Shown here: positions 8,338-16,823 of the stretch, piece after piece
Layout: the number at the start of each line of letters is the position of its first letter
Numbering within the stretch: the first letter of the stretch is position 1
From: JAVBOP01 sp031550405
GTDB lineage: Bacteria; Bacteroidota; Ignavibacteria; Kapaibacteriales; UBA2268
Assembly (NCBI GenBank): GCA_031550405.1
Contig: JAVBOP010000157.1
Coordinates: 1 to 18,063 of the forward strand
Length of the DNA: 18,063 bases
Reading direction: 5' to 3'
The notes under the pieces: generated by a model
The model's database searches: none
Seen by the model: the letters and a program-made list of their open reading frames with translations, nothing else
Told to the model about the DNA's origin: nothing
Program-made: the position numbers and the translations under genes

Positions 8338-8438
8338 AGGTATGTTTAAAAAATATCATTTGCATGTTATTAAAATTAATATTTTATTCGCACCCTGAAT
8401 ATAACTTGCTGTTATTATGGAATTTGAATAAATTTTGT

Positions 8439-8446
8439 TATTTTTG
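8439..8446 (+). promoter_or_regulatory. Candidate -7 box for the STAS gene
   Basis: TATTTTTG fits TAnnTTTG and lies 32 bases before the ATG. The expected -33 position (8416-8419) reads TATG, three of four matches. This would make 8307-8446 a divergent promoter region serving both strands. Confidence 0.4.
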
Positions 8447-8478
8447 CTTTGATTTGGTATTATTGGAATTATTAAATT

Positions 8479-8826
8479 ATGTTGAGTATAAGCAAAGTGC
8501 TGGAAAGCTCGCCTGTGATTTTGAAAATTTCGGGAAGAATTGACGGCATCACTTCTAAGCAAGTGCAGACCGAAATAGATGAAGTTCTTGATATGGGGCA
8601 CAAGGAAATTATATTGGACTTTGCCGATGTTTACTATTTGAGCAGCGCCGGAATCAGAATTTTTATTGCCGAGCTAAAAAAAACTGTAAGCATGGGAGGC
8701 AAATTATATTTTGTTGCTCTTTCGTCCCATATTCACGAACTTTTTAAAATAAGCGGCTTAACTTCTGTATTTACGGTATTTGATACGTATCAAGATTTTA
8801 TTTCAGCGATAAATAGTAATGAATAG
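8479..8826 (+). CDS. STAS-domain protein, anti-sigma-factor-antagonist-like (RsbV/SpoIIAA type)
   Basis: 115 residues, a single STAS domain filling the whole protein, the usual length of RsbV or SpoIIAA. Seen: an N-terminal strand with GRIDG (19-23), then IILDFADVYYLSSAGIRIF (44-62). Ser56, two residues before the Gly, aligns with the phosphorylated Ser of SpoIIAA (Ser58) and RsbV (Ser56). The C-terminal half has the typical GGKLYFVALSSHIHELF and SGL segments. Known: such proteins bind an anti-sigma kinase when unphosphorylated and are reset by PP2C-type phosphatases. No RsbW-like kinase or phosphatase is adjacent, so the partner is unknown. It lies 146 bp before a histidine kinase gene on the same strand; co-transcription is possible. 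The ribosome site is weak. Confidence 0.9.
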   Translation: MLSISKVLESSPVILKISGRIDGITSKQVQTEIDEVLDMGHKEIILDFADVYYLSSAGIRIFIAELKKTVSMGGKLYFVALSSHIHELFKISGLTSVFTVFDTYQDFISAINSNE

Positions 8827-8893
8827 TCGTTTATTATTATCATTTTTGCCAATGTACAATTCTACATTAACTTGAACTTGTATACAATACACA

Positions 8894-8917
8894 AATTATG
8901 AATAAAAATTCATAATT
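8894..8917. repeat. 10-bp perfect inverted repeat upstream of the kinase gene
   Basis: AATTATGAAT, four A, ATTCATAATT. It sits 68 bases after the STAS stop and 55 bases before the kinase start. No T-run follows on the plus strand, so it is not a classical terminator for the STAS gene. It could be an operator or simply an AT-rich palindrome. Confidence 0.4.
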
Positions 8918-8972
8918 GTCTATGTATCGCCATAAACATTAATTATTTTTTGAAATATAAGCTTGCCCGACT

Positions 8973-11660
8973 ATGCCCAAAATTCATATAAGCAGTATAA
9001 AAATAAAGCTACCACTGATAATTCTATTGGTTTATTTTATTTCAATGACCATAGGACTTGTAGCTATTGCATTTCAAACCAATAAAATTTCTGCAGTACA
9101 GGTCAAAAAAAACATTCTGGTATCTCAGGAATCCGTTGTAAATCGTATCGAAGAGCATTTGAATACGGTATCATTTATTGGTGAAATAATCACAACATTC
9201 ATAGTTAAAAATAACTTACACCATGATAAAAAAGACTTGCTGCAATTAGATTCGACAAATTTGATTCAAGATGTAATTTATTCTTCCACCGATATAAATT
9301 CAGTCATAATCGCATTAGAGCCCGACGAGAACAAAGCATATCACGGAATGTTTTATGTTCGCCATCCCAATAAGAAATTAACGAAAGAACTTCTTGATAC
9401 TGCTTCTAAAAAGCCTGACTATTTCAAAAATTGGTATGATATTGCGAAACAAAAAAAAGAGCCTGTTTGGTCTGAAGTATATGTGGCAGATGTTTCAAAC
9501 AACGATGAAAGAGTAACAACATACGCCATTCCCATATTCAAATTCGATTCTGCAACCAAGCAGCAAATATTTATCGGAGTCGTTGGAATCAGTATAGAAC
9601 TTTCCTTCTTTAAAGATATATTAACACATTATAATATTGGAAGTTACAGCTATAATGTATTAGTTGCTTCCGATGGGAAAATAATTTTACATCCTGCAAA
9701 AGGTTTAGAAAATACAGCAATAACATTGCCTGTCAATAATGATAAAAATAAGGGAATTATCACAGACAGCGCAACTTTGGATGATTTGTTATACATAGAT
9801 CAAAAAATAACCGTTTTTGATAAGATAAGTAATTTTTTCGTGGATACAGAATCTTTCGCAATTTCTTATCCATTAACTCTTAACAGTTGGACAATATTTA
9901 CTGTATTTCCAAGAAATATTTTTTCGGAACAAATCTATAACGTCAGTATAACATGTATAATTATATTGATGTTAACAGGATTTCTCATAGTTCTTTCTAC
10001 ACAGGTTATTGCTAATTCGATTGCATTGCCATTAAACAAAATATCACAGGAAGCTGCTATTATTACCTCCAATAATAACGGAAATTATCATACTTTTCCT
10101 AAAATAAAAGCCCAGTATTATGAAATTAAGCAACTAACAAATTCTTTCGATAATATGAGCAGCATATTGAAAGATAGCTCAAGAAAATTATCCGATGAAA
10201 GCATCGAACTGCAAATTGTGAATGATAATTTAAAGCATATTGAAACGCAATCGGAAATGATCATAAAGGAAAAAACAAATGAATTAATAAAGGAGAATGA
10301 ATTTCTGGCTAATTCATTGCAAGATATAAAACTTGTAGACGAAATCGGCATGATAATAACCGGCTCTTTGCATTTGGAAGAAAACCTGCAGAAAATTTTT
10401 GAAAAAATGCAGTATATGCTGTCAATTGATATTTTCGCAATCTTCATTTTCGATAAGCAAAGCAATTCGTTATTTTGCCGGTATGCAATTGAAAACGGAA
10501 AAAATATACAGCCATTTTCGTTTTCCGTTAATAACCACGAGATATTTGCCAATATTTGCTATGATACAAAAAAAATAATTTTAATAAATAATTATGAACT
10601 CGAATACCATAATTATTCAATATCCGATGTAAAACCTGTTACGGAATTTCATAAAAAAACAGCTTCAATATTTTATGCTCCGCTTATGGACGGAGATGAA
10701 ATTATTGGAATATTTACATTGCAGGATTATCATAAAAATGCTTTCAGCACTCTTAGTAATGAAATATTAACAAATTTTAAGAATTATGTCAATATTGCTG
10801 TTAAAAATATTATTAACTATGATACTTTGATTAAGTCATATCAAGTCCTGAAAGATACTCAAAAGAAAATGATGCAATATGATAAAATGGCTTCGTTAGG
10901 TCAGCTTACAGCCGGTATTGCTCATGAAATTAAGAATCCACTGAATTTCGTCATTAACTTTTCAGAACTGTCATCATCTATCGTGCAGGAACTGGAAGAT
11001 GAATTAGACGCTTTAAAACATATTATATCTCAGGAACAATCAGAACTTATAGAAGAATTGCTTGCCGATTTGGAACTCAATGTTGCCAAAATCAATGAAC
11101 ACAGTAAACGAGCCGATAGCATAATACGCGGCATGTTGCAGCATTCGCGGGGCAGAGCTGGTGAATTTACATTAACGGATTTAAATGCGCTAATTATCGA
11201 ATATTCCAAATTGGCATATCACGGTTTGCGTGCCGCCGATCCGGTATTTAATGTAAAATTAACTTACAAATTGGATAATACTTTGGAAGAATTAAACATA
11301 GTGCCGCATAATATCAGCCGCGTAATCCTGAATATTGTGAATAACGCTTGCTTTGCAGCCTATGAAAAAACAAAAATTGTGAAGGATGATTTTACCCCGG
11401 AAGTCGTTATTGCTTCTAAAAATGATGTTGATTCAGTTTCGGTTATTATTAGAGATAATGGCATAGGCATATCAGAAGAAAATCTTTCTAAACTGTTCAA
11501 TCCATTTTTTACAACAAAATCTGCCGGACAAGGCACAGGGCTTGGCTTATCCATCAGTTTCGACATCATAGTAGAAGAACACAAAGGCGAGATAAAAGCC
11601 GAATCCTCTTTAGGCGAATATTCTCAATTTACAATCACGATACCTAAAAACCTGCGCTAG
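8973..11660 (+). CDS. Membrane sensor histidine kinase (Cache-HAMP-GAF-HisKA-HATPase)
   Basis: 895 residues. Transmembrane helix about 12-34, periplasmic double-Cache-like sensor about 45-315 (VWSEVY, FIGVVGISIEL, ASDGKIILHP), second helix about 322-348, HAMP-like linker, coiled coil about 400-450, GAF-like domain about 450-615, then the kinase core. H-box is SLGQLTAGIAHEIKNPLNF with His651 as phosphoacceptor. N-box is NIVNNACFAA (Asn791). G1 is DNGIGI (828-833), followed by FNPFFTTK and GQGTGLGLS. All residues needed for autophosphorylation are present. The DHp region carries an extended acidic segment (about 665-705) followed by KINEHSKRADSIIRGML, as in a known kinase subfamily. No receiver domain is fused and no response regulator is adjacent, so the output is unknown. 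There is no clear ribosome site, but the first helix needs this start. Ligand not predictable. Confidence 0.93.
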   Translation: MPKIHISSIKIKLPLIILLVYFISMTIGLVAIAFQTNKISAVQVKKNILVSQESVVNRIEEHLNTVSFIGEIITTFIVKNNLHHDKKDLLQLDSTNLIQDVIYSSTDINSVIIALEPDENKAYHGMFYVRHPNKKLTKELLDTASKKPDYFKNWYDIAKQKKEPVWSEVYVADVSNNDERVTTYAIPIFKFDSATKQQIFIGVVGISIELSFFKDILTHYNIGSYSYNVLVASDGKIILHPAKGLENTAITLPVNNDKNKGIITDSATLDDLLYIDQKITVFDKISNFFVDTESFAISYPLTLNSWTIFTVFPRNIFSEQIYNVSITCIIILMLTGFLIVLSTQVIANSIALPLNKISQEAAIITSNNNGNYHTFPKIKAQYYEIKQLTNSFDNMSSILKDSSRKLSDESIELQIVNDNLKHIETQSEMIIKEKTNELIKENEFLANSLQDIKLVDEIGMIITGSLHLEENLQKIFEKMQYMLSIDIFAIFIFDKQSNSLFCRYAIENGKNIQPFSFSVNNHEIFANICYDTKKIILINNYELEYHNYSISDVKPVTEFHKKTASIFYAPLMDGDEIIGIFTLQDYHKNAFSTLSNEILTNFKNYVNIAVKNIINYDTLIKSYQVLKDTQKKMMQYDKMASLGQLTAGIAHEIKNPLNFVINFSELSSSIVQELEDELDALKHIISQEQSELIEELLADLELNVAKINEHSKRADSIIRGMLQHSRGRAGEFTLTDLNALIIEYSKLAYHGLRAADPVFNVKLTYKLDNTLEELNIVPHNISRVILNIVNNACFAAYEKTKIVKDDFTPEVVIASKNDVDSVSVIIRDNGIGISEENLSKLFNPFFTTKSAGQGTGLGLSISFDIIVEEHKGEIKAESSLGEYSQFTITIPKNLR

Positions 11661-11767
11661 AAAAATGGAATATTCAAAATGTGTTAGTCGATTACATACA
11701 CTGTTTTCTGCCAAGTCTGCAAAAAAATTGCAGTAATAAAACGAACTTATTTTCATCTTTTTTTTGG

Positions 11768-11775
11768 TATATTTG
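11768..11775 (+). promoter_or_regulatory. Candidate -7 box for the OmpA-family gene
   Basis: TATATTTG fits TAnnTTTG and is 66 bases before the ATG. No TTTG occurs at the expected 19-base distance upstream, so this rests on one element only. Confidence 0.3.
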
Positions 11776-11841
11776 TAATCTGTAAAATTAGGCGGACTGG
11801 CTGTAGGATTACATATTCCTATCATTATAAAAGCATATAAC

Positions 11842-13917
11842 ATGAAATTGATTATTACCGGAACAACCATATTATTAATTTTTTTTAATTTTAATTGCTT
11901 GCTTGCGCAGGAAACTTATGATGAAACTGATAGCACTGAATATTCCTATGACTATGAAGCAGAATTAGTAAAGATAGAGAAAAAGCCTAAGTTTGGGCTT
12001 TTCATAAATTATGGATTGAACTACTATAATACGGATTTCCGGGAATTGCCAACATATCCAAATTGCTGTAGTAATTTTGAATCCGGGAACGGTTCGGGCT
12101 TGGAATTTGGAGCAAGCGCTCAATTTATGATTAATAATTTATTTTCTTATGGAGCGAGATTATCTTTAAGCAATTTAAGCGGAGAATTGCAAAAAAATGA
12201 CCCAACGCCAGTCATAGTTAATGGGCAATACACAAATGGACTTTCTGAAAACAATATCAATATAGCATATTATTTATTTACTCTAAATCCTTTTTTTTCG
12301 TACAAGATAGAGCCTGTTTCCAATTATCTGTATTCCTATTTAGGCATTAAAGCGGGCATTCCGGTATCCGCCACTTTCAGTCAGTATGAGAAGCTGGTGA
12401 AGCCTGATGAAGGCACATATTCCGACGGAAAGCGCATCCGCAATGTGCGGTCGGGAGATCTGCCCGATAAAAATTCGTTTATGGCAGCAATTACGCTTGG
12501 GTTGAGTTATGAATTTCCTCTTAACAAACATAATTCGCTGCGAATTGCACCCGAAGTATATTATAATTATTGGCTTACTTCTCCAGTGAATGCTTTGGAC
12601 TGGAGCGTTTCGCAGTTTACAGCCGGGCTGGCTGTGAAATATATTCAGCCGCCGCCGCCGCCGCCGCCGCCAGCAGAGCCTATCATACCGAGCCTGCCTG
12701 ATTTGCCACCGCCAGCGAGCACACAAACTTTTGCGGTTGATATTAAGGCGTTCGAAGTGCATAATGATGGCAAATTAAGTCCGAATGTCAACCTTACTTT
12801 GGAGGATTTTACGCATGTGAATTTGAAGCCGCTGCTTAATTATGTCTTTTTTGAAGAAAATTCTGCGGATATTCCACAACGGTACACGGCTTTGAGTCAA
12901 GAGCAGGCAAATACCTTTTCTATCAAGGACTTACAAGGTTTAGACGCTATTGCAACATATTATAATATATTAAATATTATTGGCTATAGAATGCGCGAAC
13001 ATGCCAATGCTACGATTACTTTGACAGGCAATAATAGCAATAAAGATGCTGAAAAAAATAATATTCAACTATCTGAAGATAGAGCTAATATTATTAAAAA
13101 ATATTTAATAACCTCGTGGGGAATTGATGCGAACAGAATAAAAATTCAATCCCGCAACCTTCCGAAAGAGCCAACTCGCTCCACCGAACAAGATGCCGAT
13201 GCTGAAAATCGCCGTGTCGAAATATTGTCTTCTGATAGCAAAATTATCGAGTCTATCCTAAGTTTTGACACTGTGCGAGTAGTGAAAAATACGCAGATTA
13301 TTTTCCAGCCAACGGCACAAAGTACATTTGGAATACAAAACTGGAACGTGAATATCAGCCAAAATAATGATGCCATCGCTAACTGGAGCGGCGAAAAGGA
13401 GCTTCCCAAGGAAATAGAATGGAATATCAGCAACGATAATTATCACAGCAATTCCGAACATAACCTGAAGTATTATTTAGAAGTTAGCGATGCTATAGGG
13501 CAAACTAAAAAATCTCAAGAAAGTACTATAAATCTGAAAAGAATTACTGTTGATTCCAAGCGCAGAGAAATGCATTCCGACATGGAATATGAATATTACA
13601 GCTTAATACTTTTTGATTTCGGCTCAAAAAAACTTGAGTCCGAACACAAGCAAGTCGTTGATTTTATTAAGAGTAGGGTGAAATCCAATTCGCATGTAAT
13701 TATTTCTGGATATACGGATTATATCGGCGATGAAGAAATGAATAAAAGTATCGCAACCGCCCGCGCAAAGTCTGTTGCACAAAGGCTGAATTTGGAAAAT
13801 GCAGAAGTTCGGGGCATCGGCGAATCTGAATTGCTGTACGATAATGCGACGCCAGAAGGCCGGTTTTACTGCCGCACCGTAACCATAGTTATCGAAACTC
13901 CAGTGAATGGCGAATAA
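11842..13917 (+). CDS. Outer-membrane beta-barrel protein with two OmpA-like domains
   Basis: 691 residues. Signal peptide about 1-22 (cleavage near LLA-QE). Residues 50-268 alternate aromatic and polar strands (FGLFINYGLNYY, FTAGLAVKYI), consistent with an outer-membrane beta-barrel. A proline linker follows (eight Pro at 270-277). A first OmpA-like domain (about 330-463) has LSEDRANIIKKYL and ENRRVEI, but its usual peptidoglycan-contacting Asp is absent: TGNNSN replaces the common GHTD. An Ig-like strand-rich segment (about 470-570) follows, then a second OmpA-like domain (about 583-686) with SGYTDYIGD (Asp626) and TARAKSV (Arg641) intact. Known: OmpA-like domains bind diaminopimelate of peptidoglycan. 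Inferred: this protein tethers outer membrane to cell wall, mainly through the second domain. It probably has its own promoter. Confidence 0.85.
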   Translation: MKLIITGTTILLIFFNFNCLLAQETYDETDSTEYSYDYEAELVKIEKKPKFGLFINYGLNYYNTDFRELPTYPNCCSNFESGNGSGLEFGASAQFMINNLFSYGARLSLSNLSGELQKNDPTPVIVNGQYTNGLSENNINIAYYLFTLNPFFSYKIEPVSNYLYSYLGIKAGIPVSATFSQYEKLVKPDEGTYSDGKRIRNVRSGDLPDKNSFMAAITLGLSYEFPLNKHNSLRIAPEVYYNYWLTSPVNALDWSVSQFTAGLAVKYIQPPPPPPPPAEPIIPSLPDLPPPASTQTFAVDIKAFEVHNDGKLSPNVNLTLEDFTHVNLKPLLNYVFFEENSADIPQRYTALSQEQANTFSIKDLQGLDAIATYYNILNIIGYRMREHANATITLTGNNSNKDAEKNNIQLSEDRANIIKKYLITSWGIDANRIKIQSRNLPKEPTRSTEQDADAENRRVEILSSDSKIIESILSFDTVRVVKNTQIIFQPTAQSTFGIQNWNVNISQNNDAIANWSGEKELPKEIEWNISNDNYHSNSEHNLKYYLEVSDAIGQTKKSQESTINLKRITVDSKRREMHSDMEYEYYSLILFDFGSKKLESEHKQVVDFIKSRVKSNSHVIISGYTDYIGDEEMNKSIATARAKSVAQRLNLENAEVRGIGESELLYDNATPEGRFYCRTVTIVIETPVNGE
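12649..12672 (+). repeat. Trinucleotide (CCG)7CCA microsatellite encoding a proline tract
   Basis: Seven uninterrupted CCG codons and one CCA encode Pro270-277 in the linker between the beta-barrel and the OmpA-like domains. Length changes by slippage would stay in frame and alter only linker length. Confidence 0.9.
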
Positions 13918-14019
13918 TTTTATTAATGTTTTTTCATAAATATAGTCTTTACAAGGCTAAAATGGCGCTATAATTCGAAATAAAATTAATTTAATAATTA
14001 GAATTTATGGATATTATTA

Positions 14020-14394
14020 ATGCAAAAAACTGATTTACAACAATTTCACGAACGGCGAACTCAAGGCAATGCAGATATTTTAGCTGAAAATTTTATAGGC
14101 TTTAACAGATTTTTTAACCTTGATACAAATGCGTACCGTGATGGAGAAATTTCATCTAAGTACAAGGAATTGATAGGATTAGCATGTTCAATGGTTTTGC
14201 GATGCAACGACTGCATTGCCTACCATATTGACCAGTGCCATAAAATTGGATGCTCAAAGCGGGAGATTGTTGAAGCAATGAACATAGCATTAGTCATTGG
14301 CGGCTCTATCGTCATTCCTCATTTGAGATACGCCTATTCCGTGATAAATGAGCTGTTTAGCTCTGATTTCAACCTCGATAATCAATCTTTATGA
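14020..14394 (+). CDS. AhpD-like / carboxymuconolactone decarboxylase-family protein
   Basis: 124 residues, the normal size for a one-domain member. Seen: KELIGLACSMVLRCNDCIAYHI, with Glu50, Cys62, Cys65 and His69 matching the E...CxxC...H active-site pattern of AhpD-type members, then the helical KREIVEAMNIALVIGGS segment. Known: AhpD uses this CxxC as a thiol-disulfide redox centre that reduces AhpC; many other family members have unassigned substrates. No peroxiredoxin is adjacent, so an alkylhydroperoxidase role is only a possibility. It begins 102 bp after the OmpA-family gene with no clear terminator or ribosome site between. Its stop overlaps the start of the next gene by 4 nt, so the two are almost certainly co-translated. 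Confidence 0.88.
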   Translation: MQKTDLQQFHERRTQGNADILAENFIGFNRFFNLDTNAYRDGEISSKYKELIGLACSMVLRCNDCIAYHIDQCHKIGCSKREIVEAMNIALVIGGSIVIPHLRYAYSVINELFSSDFNLDNQSL

Positions 14395-15188
14395 GTATGA
14401 AATATTTGGAATTTGATATTTCAAATAAAAAGCAACAGCTTCTTGATTTATTAGACAACTGGTATTACCTGCATACTGATGTAAAGGCTCGTATTATCTA
14501 CACTTATGACAATATTTTTGGCGATATTGAGGAGACTGTAAGCGATAAAAAGCACGAAGCTGATTTTTTAGACCGCAAATATCATCTTTTATCTTATTTG
14601 CAGAAACACAATAAAAAAATAGCATCCGATGAAGTTGCTATTATTGATAACATGCTGAATAAAGGCAAGTTACGTGATATTGAAATAGCGCAAAGCCGCA
14701 CTTCCAACAAGGCATATCAATCGCGTTTCCATCCGTTTAATTTTAACAGGCTATTGGATACTGCGCATAACGATAAATATGATATTTCCATGATATACAG
14801 GCAAATTGTAAAGCAGCTGCATCCCGATGCCGCTACGAACAGTGAATACCATAAATATTGGAATCATGTACAGCTTTGCTACCGCTTTAAGGATATAGAG
14901 CGATTAAAAATGTTTTTTTATATTCTGCATAACCGGCAATATAGCGATGGTGCACAGACTGATACTGGCAATTCGACGGCGGCAGATTTGCTTCAAAAAT
15001 ATATCGAAAAGCAAAACGAGGATATAGCGAATTTGAAAATGCAGGAACCATTTTGCTTCGAGCATCAGCTAAGCGATGCGACGTGGGTTGTTAACAGGAA
15101 AAGGCAATTGCGGGAGCAGCTAATGCAGTTGAATAAAAGCATTATGCAAAACAGAAAGCTAATTGCCTCTACACCAATATATGATTAA
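14391..15188 (+). CDS. J-domain-like protein (HPD motif), function unknown
   Basis: 265 residues. The start ATG overlaps the previous stop as ATGA; a second in-frame ATG lies two codons on (14397). The recognisable part is about 130-178: IYRQIVKQLHPD, with His144-Pro145-Asp146, then a helix WNHVQLCYRFKDIERLKMFF. This resembles helices II-III of a J-domain, whose HPD stimulates DnaK ATPase. No zinc-finger or client-binding domains of DnaJ are present. The N-terminal ~125 residues and the C-terminal stretch (about 228-257, predicted helix or coiled coil) are not recognised; no signal peptide or membrane segment, so cytoplasmic. Inferred: a co-chaperone-like adaptor, possibly serving the coupled AhpD-like protein. 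The family is moderately sure, the role is not. Confidence 0.75.
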   Translation: MSMKYLEFDISNKKQQLLDLLDNWYYLHTDVKARIIYTYDNIFGDIEETVSDKKHEADFLDRKYHLLSYLQKHNKKIASDEVAIIDNMLNKGKLRDIEIAQSRTSNKAYQSRFHPFNFNRLLDTAHNDKYDISMIYRQIVKQLHPDAATNSEYHKYWNHVQLCYRFKDIERLKMFFYILHNRQYSDGAQTDTGNSTAADLLQKYIEKQNEDIANLKMQEPFCFEHQLSDATWVVNRKRQLREQLMQLNKSIMQNRKLIASTPIYD

Positions 15189-15226
15189 TGCAAACATCTA
15201 TTTATTAAAAAATATTCATAAATAAA

Positions 15227-15252
15227 AAAGCTCGGCGAAAAAACCGAGCTTT
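15227..15252. terminator. Bidirectional hairpin terminator between convergent genes
   Basis: Perfect 9-bp stem AAAGCTCGG / CCGAGCTTT with an 8-base loop. On the minus strand it is followed by a T6 run (complement of 15224-15229), so it ends the PD40/OmpA operon well. On the plus strand the tail is short (TTT), so it probably also ends the J-domain-like transcript but less strongly. Confidence 0.82.
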
Positions 15253-15278
15253 AAGTTTGCAGCAATATATCTATAATT

Positions 15279-16805
15279 TTATCTTATTATAAACATCTCT
15301 ACGCGGCGGTTTGATGTGCGGGCTTCATCTGTAGAGCCTTGCATACGCGGCTTTTCTTTGCCAAAGCCTTCGGTATCTATACGCTTTTTATCAATACCTG
15401 CCTTCACTAAATAATCCCTTGCCGCATTGGCACGATTCAATGACAATTTCTTATTATAAGCTGCATCACCTTGGTCATCGGTATGCCCTTCCAAGCGAAT
15501 ACGCGTATTACTGCTGGTATTCAAATATTCAACCACTCTGTCCAATTCAGGCAAAGATTCATCTTTTAGTTCTGCTTTATCATAGTCGAAAAATAGCAGC
15601 AATATAGCGGTACTCTTTGACAGCTTTATGTCTTTCTCAATGTTTCGACCTTTATCGTCTGCCGGTATTTCAAATTTTTCACTATGGAACAAGTAGTTTG
15701 GAGCAGTTGCCGTAATTGAGTATTTTTTGCCGGGCTGCAATACTACATTGTACTCGCCAGTTTCATCATCAGAATAGAAAGTTGCTATTTTCTGCTTTGT
15801 TGCTAAATCTGTAATAACTATGCGGCATCCGGGTATTATTTCATCTGTTTCTGCATCAGTAACAACGCCTGAGGCAAATACTACAGGATTGCCTTTATTT
15901 GGATTAGGAACGGCAGTATATATATCCAGCTCCCCTCCATCTTTGTTTGGACGGTTTGAGGAAAAATAGCCAACATTCATATTTTGCAATGACATATATG
16001 AATACTCATCATATTCGCTATTGATAGGCGAACCAGCATTCTTTATGCTTGAAAAGCTAGTATTTGAACTACGTTGTGCAAAATATATGTCATAACCACC
16101 CTGTCCGCCGGGACGATTTGATGAAAATGAAAATGTTTTATCATCTAATGACAAATATGGTGTCATTTCGTCATATTCGGTATTAATACTTGAGCCTGCA
16201 TTTTTTGCTTTAGTCCAACCTTCACGAGTACGCTCGCAGAACCAAATATCTACTCCACCCTGTCCACCGGGTCTATCGCTTGCAAAGAATAACGTATTGC
16301 CATCGCTTGATAATGTTGGATTGGAATCCCAGTATGGCGAATTGACATTAGGACCAAGATTGACTATATCCGTCCACTCGCCTTTCATCTTGCGTGCAGA
16401 ATATAAATCGGTTCTGCCATGCCCTGCAACATCATGATTCGTTGCAGCAAAGATAATATACTGCCCATCGGGCGTGATTGCAACAGTACCTGTTTGGTCA
16501 GAATTGTTTACATCGCCATCAAGAGCCGAAGGAGAAGACCATTCGCTATTTTTCTTTTCGAGAAGATATATGCGTTGTTTTTTCTTGGAACGCTCCGATG
16601 TGATAAACATCTTTCTATTGCTCTGAGTTACAACTGGTGCAAAATCATCACGCGATGAGTTGAAATCAACAGGCTCAACCTCAACAGGCTGTGCAAACAT
16701 ATCCGCTGATATGAGCAAACCTATAAGTAATACTAATAACTGCTTTAATAATGAATATTTTTTAATAATCATATCGTTTTTTAAGATTGTATTGTTCGTT
16801 TTCAT
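15279..16805 (-). CDS. PD40 propeller / carboxypeptidase-regulatory / OmpA-domain protein, PorE-like composition
   Basis: 508 residues from ATG at 16805, chosen because AGGAGG sits 9 nt upstream; the frame stays open to a TTG at 16823, but using that would place the ribosome site inside the gene. Signal peptide about 1-38 (ends DMFA). PD40/WD40-like propeller blades about 45-300 with repeated SNRPGGQGG-DIY/DIW motifs. Carboxypeptidase regulatory-like domain about 305-395. OmpA-like C-terminal domain about 400-508 with LEGHTDDQGD (Asp443) and LSLNRA (Arg458), the expected peptidoglycan-binding pair, then NRRVEMF. Known: PorE of the Porphyromonas type IX system combines TPR, propeller, this regulatory domain and OmpA. 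This protein lacks an N-terminal TPR, so I call it PorE-like in composition only. It is the second gene of an operon, 18 nt after the previous stop. Confidence 0.88.
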   Translation of the reverse strand: MKTNNTILKNDMIIKKYSLLKQLLVLLIGLLISADMFAQPVEVEPVDFNSSRDDFAPVVTQSNRKMFITSERSKKKQRIYLLEKKNSEWSSPSALDGDVNNSDQTGTVAITPDGQYIIFAATNHDVAGHGRTDLYSARKMKGEWTDIVNLGPNVNSPYWDSNPTLSSDGNTLFFASDRPGGQGGVDIWFCERTREGWTKAKNAGSSINTEYDEMTPYLSLDDKTFSFSSNRPGGQGGYDIYFAQRSSNTSFSSIKNAGSPINSEYDEYSYMSLQNMNVGYFSSNRPNKDGGELDIYTAVPNPNKGNPVVFASGVVTDAETDEIIPGCRIVITDLATKQKIATFYSDDETGEYNVVLQPGKKYSITATAPNYLFHSEKFEIPADDKGRNIEKDIKLSKSTAILLLFFDYDKAELKDESLPELDRVVEYLNTSSNTRIRLEGHTDDQGDAAYNKKLSLNRANAARDYLVKAGIDKKRIDTEGFGKEKPRMQGSTDEARTSNRRVEMFIIR

Positions 16806-16814
16806 ATCTATATT

Positions 16815-16820
16815 CCTCCT
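16815..16820 (-). promoter_or_regulatory. Ribosome binding site fixing the start at 16805
   Basis: Perfect AGGAGG, 9 nt upstream of the ATG at 16805 and inside the 18-nt gap after the preceding gene's TAA (16824-16826). It excludes the overlapping TTG start. Confidence 0.85.
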
Positions 16821-16823
16821 CAA

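Larger units (their letters stand above)
8141..8340 (-). repeat. Duplicated promoter/leader/signal-peptide cassette, copy 2
   Basis: Counterpart of 2446-2645 in front of the complete paralogue. It includes the signal-peptide codons, the AGGAGA ribosome site, an ~80-nt leader and both promoter boxes. Similarity stops just upstream of the -33 box, near 8338. Confidence 0.85.

Noticed and set aside
8938..8951. TA followed by six T and G as a -7 box for the kinase gene
   Set aside because: The spacing inside the box is one base too long for TAnnTTTG and there is no TTTG about 19 bases upstream.
10118..10552. 144-codon minus-strand open frame inside the kinase gene
   Set aside because: Antisense of the coiled-coil and GAF coding region, whose sense product has clear domain features.
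11717..11733. Hairpin CTGCAA-AAAAA-TTGCAG after the kinase gene as a terminator
   Set aside because: The 6-bp stem is weak and no T-run follows (TAATAAAACG comes next), so termination there is not supported.
12340..12762. 140-codon minus-strand open frame with an arginine run
   Set aside because: The arginine run is the reverse reading of the CCG proline repeat in the OmpA-family gene.
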